DNA of 64,000 nt, from NCBI GenBank assembly GCA_012845835.1, contig JABAKD010000001.1, forward strand, positions 14,943,382 to 15,007,381. Direction: 5' to 3'. Positions 56,636 through 64,000 of this stretch are shown piece after piece. The notes under the pieces are model-generated. The model was not told the origin of the DNA and made no database searches. It worked only from the letters and a program-made list of their open reading frames with translations. Every line of letters begins with the position of its first letter. The stretch's first letter is position 1. A program made the translations under genes and the position numbers. Source of the DNA: Undaria pinnatifida (Eukaryota; Sar; Phaeophyceae; Laminariales; Alariaceae).

Positions 56636-58154
56636 GTAGAAGTGCTCTTCAAGCGCAAAAATGCCGTCGGAATAGGTGGCAGAGTAGACAGAGATAGAGA
56701 TGAACTGTGTTTCTTGCGGAATTGTCGGCGGTTGGCGCCCGAGCGTACACGATTGTTGACTCGCTTTGATTCAGTGATTGATCGGTTCTGCGACGTGATC
56801 GATGCGAAATCGGGATAAATTCTCCTGCGCCCGAAAGCACTGGAAGTCGTGAAGCTGCTCCGCAAGCACATCGAAGCTGGTTGTCTAAGCAAGCCTGACG
56901 GCGTGCCGCTGTACTACGCAACAGGGAAAAGTAAAGCGGGGATCACCACTCGTCGCTGTGTCAGAGATTCCAGCAGTACAGGGGCTTGGTGTGTGTGTTT
57001 CTCGTGACTTTCCTATCACTAGCAGGTACAGCAACCATTTCCACCCATAACATTGGCCTCACGGCGTAACCCGATGCTCATAGTATTTGCCGTCAAGTAT
57101 ACCGCACGGTCTCGTTTGTTGCAGTGTTTGTAACATGTTGAGTTTTTTCTTCGGCTTGGTGGTCAACCAGGTAATTCGTGTTATGATGGACCTGACGTAC
57201 ACCTGTCCAATATGTTTTCCGCCTGCTGTAACTGTTTGTCCTTTTTTCAAGGGTTTTCATCGTTACCTCCGCAGGCTACTATTGCGCTTCTCCTGCGCTG
57301 GACCCACTCGATCTGCTGGAGTTCAATTATCGCTGGGACATTTAGATGGCTGCGAAGAACCGCGGACTGCCGAAGTAGATTGGAGCGTGCTACGAACAGT
57401 TTGAGTTTGAGATTATCGAAAGCGACACGGCCAGCTGGTCACCGGATAGCCCGATGTTTCCTGGGTGGGTCTCTGCTCTCGACGTGGCAGACACTGGTGA
57501 AAGAAGCGACCTTTCTCAGAGATTGTGGGGACCTGATGCTCGGGGTGAGAGGCCGGTTGATCTTGTCGACCTCCCAACAACTTCAGAATCGCTATGATCA
57601 AATCAAAGGGCACGCCAACGTTAGGAATACGATTATCTCTATTTGTCAACGACATACTGCATTGCGTGCTAGGTTGCAGGAAGCTGACGGGGGCGCGATG
57701 ATTGCGGGTGTTGTCGGTGGCGCTGTTTCCCCTGCTGTTTCGCGGAGTTGGTATGGGGCAGGTATTGTTGGCGTTCGTGGCGGCAGCGAAGGGGGGGGCG
57801 CAGCAGCAGGTGCAGGCGTGTCGGCGTCAGCTGCAAAGATGTTCGATTTTGGCGGCGGCGGGTACGAGGCAGGGTGGTTTGGCGCCGCCAACAGACGCCC
57901 AAGAAGCCCAAGGGCCCATTCCGGGGCCCTCAGATTTTCTTTCACCGCGGCCACAGTCGGCAAGAAGGCGCGTACCAGGAGGCTCACCCTGCCCCGCGTG
58001 GGAGGGAGGGGCGGCCCCAACGCACTGTGCCGCCAGAAAAGCACCGGCCCAAGGCCTGCAGAACTGGGAAAAAACTAGATCAGACGGGAAGCGGTGGTGG
58101 TCATGGTGTGAATGTGAAAAGTGCACTCGGGCCCATCTTGGTGTGGTAGGTTAG
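56636..58154 (+). pseudogene. C-terminal exons of the exonuclease relic
   Basis: After an acceptor ctgcag at 56635, VEVLFKRKNAVGIGG runs to a TAA at 56816-56818 and resumes with KALEVVKLLRKHIEAGCL and PDGVPLYYATGKSKAG. From about 57282, LDPLDLLEFNYRWDI meets a TAG, then MAAKNRGLPK another TAG, then IGACYEQFEFEIIE and PMFPGWVSALDVADTGE. A last Pro/Gly-rich frame to 58154 ends with WWSWCECEKCTRAHL, a possible metal site. Confidence 0.65.
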
Positions 58155-59394
58155 CGTCTGCAGTGTCGGGTCAAATTTGCCTTTTGTTAATTCACGAAGA
58201 ATCAATATCGTACGAGTTTAAGTTTTTGCTTCGCTTGCGAGCCGGCCGTTTCGTTTTGTGTGGCCCTGGGTTTGATTGTCTGTTTCATCTCTGGGGGAGG
58301 GGCAACAGCGATACTACCACCGTTGTCGACAAAATTGTGGTCCCTTTTTGTTTAGTTTTCCCTTTCCCATGTTTTCCTTTTTATCCATCCCTGGGGAGAG
58401 GGAAAGAAGAAGGGGGGGGGGGGTTACCTGGTCCCTACTCGTACCTATTCCCCACCCCCCTGATATTTCTTTTCCTTCGCCTGGCATGATGGGGGGTGCT
58501 GGATGTCGCCGGGCGGCAAGAACGATTCAGTGCCAAGACATACACCACACAAAAGTGTCTGTATTGGAAGAAGAATTTTTCAGAAGCATCGCCAATCATT
58601 TGGTTGAACTAGAGTTACGTCGGTCCTGTTATTTGTGGTGTTCGTGTCGTCTATTTTAGCGGAACCACCCGCATCGCTTCCCAGTCGAATATTGTCACCG
58701 AAAGCCCTACTTCATCCATTCGATACACACCAAGGAGTTCAACGCACAAAGAAACGCGTTGTATAGCAACGACAACATTTTATAACTAATTTTCAAGGAC
58801 GTCAGCCGTGAGTTCGACGAATTTCAGGTCAATACTCGTCTTTGCAAGCTGCGTTGTTGGTACTCGTAATATACTCCATGGGTGATTTTATATTGGGAAG
58901 TGTCCTATTTTTTGTCCACTATAATGGTAAGTGTTGGTATTTATACTTTAGGTGAACATTTGTATCGCAAACGCATGAAAAAAACAATATGTTGCGGCTG
59001 GCGGCTGGTTGGTGATGCTCGCCGTTGTACACATTATGGGATACAGCACTACACTACTTGTAGTAGTAGTAGTAGTGCACAACAGTGCACGACATAAATG
59101 TAAAAAAACACCCAGGGATATGAATAGGAAAGCAAGGCTCATACGAGTACTTGTACCTTACCAGGAAAGGAAGATAATTGAGAGGCGCTGTGCTGAAGAT
59201 AGTGTGTAGAACTCACCCTGTCTCAAATAGGAAATTCAGCCTCGGCCAGAATTATTCCGGTTTCTTCCTTTTTTTCTTATTAATATTTAATTTCTGCTAC
59301 TACTGCGGTAGGAGCAGCATTGTGCCTAGAATAATCTATCTGCACTGCACCTACTTGTACAAGTATCAGGTACTTACTTGATAGCGAGAAACAG
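58155..59394. other. Unassigned, right of the exonuclease relic
   Basis: A poly-G run at about 58413-58424, a family-3 relic and a (GTA)n run at 59058-59078. No coding evidence. Confidence 0.5.
58790..58885 (+). repeat. Family-3 relic
   Basis: gccgtgagttcgacgaattt, actcgtctttgcaagctgcg and gtaatatactcc match the family-3 arm. Confidence 0.5.
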
Positions 59395-59520
59395 GAATCC
59401 TGGCTGGGGCTGCGGGTTTCTTATTTGGGAGGGTGTCATCTGTACTGCCTTGAGCTCCCGGGTTTCTTGTCTTTCTAGAAGTATCAGCTTGCCATTTTTA
59501 CGTCCTGTACTACTTTAAGA
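59395..59520 (+). repeat. Isolated unit of the same array, right of the relic
   Basis: ggtttcttatttgggagggt, gagctcccgggtttcttg and gtatcagcttgcc match the array at 53.9-54.7 kb in the same orientation. Related units therefore flank the exonuclease relic on both sides. Confidence 0.6.
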
Positions 59521-60924
59521 GTATCGTGCCGCCGGCCCTCTGACAAGCGGCGCCGGGGAATCTGCGTCTTGCTGCTGAGTTGTCGTTGTAAGGAGCTGCC
59601 TGGTCATCTACCACCATAGGCTCCTCGTTAATCCACGTCAAGCCTAGCGAGGTCGTGGGTGCACGTCTTTCATCCGAGACTGCACTCCACGCCGTGCCTA
59701 GCGAGGAGGAAACCGATGCATCACTTTCGTCCGACTCGCAAGGCGGCAAGGAAAAGCCGAGCTCGCAAGACTGGCAGCAGCACTTGCAGCAGCCTCCATG
59801 CTGCTGGCGGTTCTCAGGACCGTAGATGCCTTGGGGTTAACCACTGCGGGTCCGCCGCTACGTGCTGCTACGTGCTGCTACGTGTGTTAGCTCTGCGGGC
59901 AGAGTGTGCGGGCAGGTGTACTTCGTGGTCTTTTCAAATTGAAATCTGGTTCTGTAGAGTAGGTAGACAGGCGTTTTTGGTGTTGGCAGGCTTCTCCTTC
60001 CTGCCAATGTTGGCAGATTCCCGGGCGCTGTTTCTTTGCTATCCGGGAGCACGCGGGCATTGGACGTCACGCGGGGTTCTGAGGTTCCGACCACAGGGGA
60101 AACATACAATATCGGTACAAGTACACAAGCTGATTCAAGCTAAAAACCGGAAATTCTGTCCCCAACGATTGCCGCTCAGGACTAAGACTGAGCAGGGGGT
60201 CGTTCCCAAGGAAATTCATTGCAGCTCATGACAAATCGCAGAAGGCGCAGTGAGCTTCTGAGGTCTCGGTCGTCGAGTTGACAAAGTGACCGCACCAAGG
60301 ATGCCGATCGAAGGAGCGCATCGAGGGCAGTACTTGCTGAGACTTTTGTCACGTTGGGAGTTGCAGCGTGACGTGGTGGTGGATTGCACTACCCAACGTC
60401 CTGACAGCCACATACCTACGGGTGAGGCCGAATCCAGTGGGACAACCACGCGGGTGACTCACCGCGGTCGTTGCTGCTGTATTGACGGTTCAGCGCCGGG
60501 TGGACGATTTTTACTTGTACTGTACGGGAGCCAACTGAGGCTCGTACTCGTTAAGCATGTAAGATCCAACCCTGGATGATTTGAAAAAATAAATAAATAA
60601 AATTTCATCAACAACCACAAAATTGTGCCGTACGTATCGTAAGTAACTCGTGCCTGCTACGTTTATACGCCAGCTGCAAAAAAAGTGAAATCGGAAGTCA
60701 CCGAAAAAAGTACGTTTTTGTTGTTGTTGTTCGCACAATAACTCCCATACTCAAGGGCGTGGTCACAGGACAGGCTCCTCCTGTCACGCTGGAGCTGAGG
60801 AATACTCCAGCCAGGAAAAAAAACACAACCAAAACACAAGTGGTACACACATATATCATTGCTCAGCCGCAATTCATGCCTCCGCCAGAAAAACATAAAC
60901 AATTGAAACTGGGTGTCAGCCTTT
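59521..60924. other. Unassigned, with right inverted repeat
   Basis: A plus-strand frame near 59640-59820 (VVGARLSSETALHAVPSEEE, then SSDSQGGKEKPSSQDWQQ) reads like a disordered protein segment but has no start or splice support. It may be part of the element bounded by the inverted repeats. Confidence 0.35.
59921..60034 (-). repeat. Right inverted repeat flanking the exonuclease relic
   Basis: This is the inverted partner of 53285-53403. Translated frames across it (long plus-strand frame 59659-60231) are therefore likely repeat shadows. Confidence 0.8.
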
Positions 60925-61245
60925 CTCTTTTTTTTTTTGAACTTCTACTTTCCAGTTTCTGGACAAGTCGTGGTCAAAGCTGTCATCCCTTTCCCCCCCC
61001 CAGGTTGTTGCGCCGTCAATTTCAATCGCGCTAAGGGTTCAGCAATCTCTCTGCTCGTCGATTGTTCGTCGAGTGTTGCACACTCACGCTCTCTAGCGTT
61101 TTCTGCAGGTCACTTTGTGCACAAGAGAAAGTCACTACGAATTTATACGAGTGAGACCTCGGGGGGGTTCGAACTCACGAAACTGACCTACTATACCAGG
61201 CTCGGGGATATTACCTGACTCGCCACCGGGGCGACCGGCAAGACT
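60925..61245 (-). repeat. SINE-1 copy, minus strand, best tRNA-like head
   Basis: On the minus strand, ggtggcgagtcaggtaa fits an A box (TGGCNNAGTNGG) and gagttcgaaccc fits a B box (GGTTCGANNCC) about 45 bp later. The body matches the other two SINE-1 copies. The parent tRNA cannot be named. Confidence 0.75.
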
Positions 61246-61363
61246 ACGATGTGCCAGATCCATACTGGTACATACTACGTCTCACACCTCCCGCCTGAAA
61301 AATCGACTATGTACTGCTTGTACACAGCTTTCCACACAGAACAGACTACAGCGGTACAACGTA

Positions 61364-61388
61364 CAGTCGTCCCCGCTTTAAAGACGCT
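61364..61388 (+). repeat. Left terminal inverted repeat of the pogo-type element
   Basis: It begins CAGTCG directly after TA and includes CTTTAAAGACG. A second AAAGACG-like word follows about 40 bp inside. Confidence 0.75.
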
Positions 61389-61539
61389 CGGCTTAAGTCA
61401 ACTCCCCGCTATAAAGACGACATTTTTTACAGAACCATGGTGGCCCGCAGATAGGACATACAGTAGGGGGGTGTCGTTTTTTCTCCAATTCCATTCGACG
61501 GCCCCCCCAAAATTCATCTCGCGAAGCTGCTCAGACAGC

Positions 61540-61884
61540 GGTCTGCTGCTTTCGACGCTGCTACCTGTGGGTATGGAGAGATTCCTCCCGTCTACTGGCG
61601 GGTCGTCTGCCGCCGGCTTGAGGCCGTGTGGTGAACCAACGTGCACGACAAAGTCTATGCTTGTGTCATCGATTCATGAGTGCCCTTGCGGGCGACCCAT
61701 GCACGCGTATTGCGGTCGGGGCATCGGAGACGAGGGCTACGGGCAGCAGAAAGAGTGCACAGATTGCCAGAAGAGGACAGCTGGAAACAAAACTGGCAGC
61801 AGCAGCAGTCCCATGGACGTGGATGACGAAGACGGCGAGCAGTCCACACACGCAAGTAGTCTATGTGCAGCGCCAAGGTTGTAG
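61540..61884 (+). pseudogene. Zinc-binding frame carried in the pogo-type element
   Basis: The frame reads CGEPTCTTKSMLVSSIHECP, then CGRPMHAYCGRGIGDEGYGQ and KECTDCQK, followed by an acidic tail PMDVDDEDGE and a stop at 61882-61884. The C-x4-C, C-x-C, H-x-x-C and C-x-x-C pairs could bind zinc. The open frame extends left into the terminal repeat, so its true start is unclear. It may be a captured gene fragment, or the N-terminal zinc finger of an element like the 54.8-58.2 kb relic. I do not recognise a named domain. Confidence 0.45.
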
Positions 61885-62118
61885 TTTCTCAGGTTGGCGC
61901 GGGTGGAGGTGATGTCCGCGAAAACTTAAATTCTACATACCTACAACGGCGTGGTGATTCTTTTTCGGCGTTTGCCTGTCATGCCAGTATTCCTGCTGAA
62001 ATGGCGCGTCGTTTGACGTAGGTTACGTCTCCGTTGACCCCGGGGAAGGGGAGTTATTGCCCCCGGAAAGTTAAAGACGATTCCCCGGGTTAAAGACGCC
62101 CTGAAAAAAAAACCCATG

Positions 62119-62143
62119 TGCGTCTTTAAAGTGGGGTCGACTG
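62119..62143 (-). repeat. Right terminal inverted repeat of the pogo-type element
   Basis: This is the reverse complement of the left end with two mismatches in the first 20 bp. It is followed by TA and then by the truncated LINE. Confidence 0.75.
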
Positions 62144-62145
62144 TA

Positions 62146-63320
62146 TGTATATATTATTTTCTTTCCTTTCCTTTATCTTCTTTTCATTTCTTTGTTTATT
62201 TTCTCCAATTGACTTACGTCTTCAAAATGTTTTTCACGGTGGTACTGCGTGTGGCCGAAAAACGCTTCCTCGCTGATGCAGCCATCACGGACGAAATGGT
62301 GCAGCTCCAGCGAAAGGAGGAAGGCGAGAAGAAGGGCACTTCACGCCCAGGCAAAGTCGGCGGACGGAGGGGGAAGGAGGGGGAGGGGGTGCAGAGATTG
62401 TGGGACTATGCTGTACGCGGACGATGAGGGCACATAGTATCGCGATCATCAGAAGGGCTGGAGAGGATGATGACGGCGATCGTGACTGCGTGCTCGTCGT
62501 TCGGGCTTACAGTATCCGAGGCAAAGACAGGGATAATGTGCCTGGAAACCAAAAGCGGGGGGAAGGTGTCCTTCACGATCAATTCAGCCGGCCAGGTTTA
62601 CGAACAAACAATCCAGTTTGTATACTTGGGTGGGGCTATCACCGCAGACAGAGACCTTAGCATTGAAATAATGCGGCGTCTTCAGAGGGCCTGGGCGTGC
62701 TTCCAGCGGTACAAGATGGAAATCTATGATCTCCCGGGTGTGCGTTTACGGTTGAAGGTGCGGTTGCTGAATGCTGAGGTGGTCCAGACACTGCTGTACG
62801 GTTGCATGACGTGGAGCCCGAAAAGCCTGACTATGACAGACTACGACGGGTTCACCGCTCCATGCTCCTCCGATGCCTTGGATATCAGAAACGGAAGCGC
62901 GACGACCACACCCTATCGTACGCCGACGCGCTTGCCCAGAGAGATTCCGAGAGCGTTGTTGCGATAGTGCGCAAGCGGAGGATTTTGTTTGCGGGATTCG
63001 TGGCACGTATCGGGGAGGAGCGTCTGCCAGAGAGGGTGATGTTTGGGGAGTTTGTTGGGGGTAAGGGCTACTCAGGGGGGCAAGAGAAAGACTGGATGGA
63101 TCATCTGAAGGAGGATATGTCGGTCTTTGGAATGAAATACGAAGGATGGCGAAAAGCTGCTCAGAAGGCTGGCAGATGATTTCGAAGAGTAGAAGAGGGA
63201 GCCGAGTTGTTCATGCGGAATTGGCATGAAACGGAGAGACGCAAAGCTGCAGAGCGACGCGCAAAGGCTGCGGCAGCGCCATCCACCGTTGGCATCTCTA
63301 AGCGGCCGGGGGGAGGGGGG
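62146..63320 (+). mobile_element. 5'-truncated LINE copy, plus strand
   Basis: Starting within the RT, it has MLYADDEGT at about 62410 (YxDD box), MTAIVTACSSFGLTVSEAKT, QFVYLGGAITADRDLS, LQRAWACFQRYKMEIYDLPG and LLYGCMTWSP. After a frameshift come MLLRCLGYQKRKRDDHTLSY, VRKRRILFAGFVARIG and WHETERRKAAERRAKAA. It is in better condition than the minus-strand copy and so probably younger. It starts abruptly after the pogo-type element. A pyrimidine tract near its left side (62157-62217) recurs at 63821-63888. Confidence 0.85.
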
Positions 63321-63452
63321 AGGGGGGGGGCGGGGAGGGGATTGGGGGAGGGGGGGAGGGGATTGGGGGAGGGGGGGAGGGGGGAAGGGGGGAAGGGGGA
63401 GGGGGGGAAGGGGGAAGGGGAAAGAGAGGAAGGGGGGAGGGGGGGAAGTGGG
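63306..63452 (+). repeat. G-rich (G4-6A)n tract
   Basis: About 145 bp of runs of four to eight G separated by A, T or C on the plus strand. It begins right after the last coding codons of the LINE fragment. It is a strong candidate for G-quadruplex formation. All open frames across it are Gly/Arg or Pro/Ser artefacts. Confidence 0.95.
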
Positions 63453-64000
63453 AGCGTCATGCCCAAGAGACTGAAGTCTGGGTTTCGCCATCATCGTATT
63501 GAAAGTTGTGGGCCTTCTAATGGCTGTCACAAGATAGCATAATAAGACCGCCCTGACTTTTTCGCCATGTTACGTTCTCTCCCAGGTGCATTTTTGATGA
63601 TGGACGTGATACCCTCTGTTAGCCCAAATGCCATCCTTCGCCAGTTCCTAGGGTTTGCTAGTATGACATTTTTCTTTCTTATATTTTTCATTTATTTTTT
63701 CATTTCTCCTCTTCTTCATTTTTCAATGCTTTCATGTGTTGTCTTTTCTTGCTTTTCTTGTACTCCGAGTATTATTCTTCTATTTGCTTGCCTTTCTCGT
63801 TTTGTTTCGTTTTTCTTCTTTTTTCTTTCCTTTCCTTTCCTTTATCTTCTTTTCTTTTCTCTGTTTCTTTTTCTCCAAGATTGACTTATGCCTGTCGTGC
63901 GTATGCGTAGTGATAGATACTACGTGTAATATATACGTGGTAGTCTTCCTTGGGTGGCAATCGGAATATTGGTTTCTCCAGGCGTGAGTAGTGAGACGTA
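63453..64000. other. Pyrimidine-rich tail region
   Basis: Long T/C tracts (63660-63890), including a stretch with ttttctttcctttcctttcc and tttatcttcttttcttttct that echoes 62157-62217. Frames here are Phe/Leu/Ser artefacts. Confidence 0.6.

Larger units (their letters stand above)
54773..58154 (+). pseudogene. Multi-exon relic with 3'-5' exonuclease domain, transposon-like
   Basis: At least seven coding blocks follow on the plus strand. First comes a WRN/RNase D-type exonuclease domain (54840-55402). Next is a block ending in two well-formed introns (55947-56083 and 56209-56341). Then come SRLVKKSHGAFKPSMAWLRD, a block ending DGVPLYYATGKSKAG, and a C-terminal part with NRGLP and DVADTGE. I recall this order from large multi-copy proteins of algae and fungi that look like parts of DNA transposons; the family name cannot be checked here. 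Stops at 56816-56818, 57343-57345 and 57376-57378 interrupt conserved blocks. The N-terminal exonuclease motif (FDxE) is missing. A zinc-binding frame at 61.6 kb could be a displaced N-terminal part of such an element. Confidence 0.72.
61364..62143. mobile_element. TA-flanked pogo/mariner-type element, 780 bp
   Basis: The left end CAGTCGTCCCCGCTTTAAAG (61364) and the right end, read on the other strand as CAGTCGACCCCACTTTAAAG (from 62143), are 18/20 identical inverted repeats. Each is flanked by TA (61362-61363 and 62144-62145), the target duplication of Tc1/mariner/pogo transposons. The TTTAAAGACG word recurs inside both ends. The interior is too short for a transposase, so the element is non-autonomous. 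It contains a zinc-binding frame. Confidence 0.78.

Noticed and set aside
57212-58078. 288-codon plus-strand frame
   Set aside because: The conserved peptide blocks (NYRWDI, NRGLP, DVADTGE) are in another frame, so this longest frame is a shadow of the relic.
59659-60231. 190-codon plus-strand frame
   Set aside because: Its middle is the inverted repeat shared with 53.3 kb, so the frame is a repeat artefact.
63207-63542. Gly-rich proteins over the G tract
   Set aside because: Low-complexity translation of the G-rich repeat; only the first codons belong to the LINE.

Overview
This window is eukaryotic nuclear DNA from an intron-rich, repeat-rich genome. The organism is inferred to be a brown alga or a close stramenopile relative. 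The reasons are very short phase-matched exons separated by kilobase introns, a sulfotransferase of the kind used on sulfated wall polysaccharides, a tyrosine-recombinase retroelement, EEP/RT LINEs, a Copia relic, and CAG- and G-rich simple repeats. I cannot name a species. Most of the sequence is decayed transposable-element material, and nearly all long open frames in it are chance or decayed frames.

Two host genes can be rebuilt, both on the minus strand. The first is a secreted Spondin_N-like protein. It has five small exons (18922-19005, 12958-13023, 11153-11236, 4095-4251, 359-448) that join in frame with no stop and continue past the left edge. Its introns (about 5.9, 1.7, 6.9 and 3.6 kb) hold a dead Copia element, SINE copies, MITE-like relics and tandem repeats. 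The second is a two-exon secretory-pathway sulfotransferase of 299 residues (39505-38940 joined to 38408-38075), with a repeat relic in its single intron.

The rest is a layered repeat landscape. From 20 to 37 kb there are two diverged copies of a 4-5 kb block (about 23.5-27.4 and 31.6-36.5 kb), a recent 360-bp tandem duplication, tRNA-headed SINEs and a fold-back element. From 41.6 to 45.1 kb lies a dead LINE on the minus strand. From 46.0 to 52.9 kb lies a dead Ngaro/PAT-like tyrosine-recombinase retrotransposon that keeps its split direct repeats (A1 ... B1-A2-B2). From 54.8 to 58.2 kb is a multi-exon relic with a 3'-5' exonuclease domain and at least three in-frame stops, flanked by inverted repeats 6.5 kb apart. 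From 61.4 to 62.1 kb is a TA-flanked pogo/mariner-type element carrying a zinc-binding frame, followed by a second, plus-strand LINE fragment and a G-rich tract.

The main result is that host exons of 66-157 bp can be recovered from what otherwise looks like repeat wasteland. The exonuclease relic is the least familiar system in the window. Splice joins were deduced by eye from consensus sites and frame continuity. Family names rest on motif recognition, not on searches.
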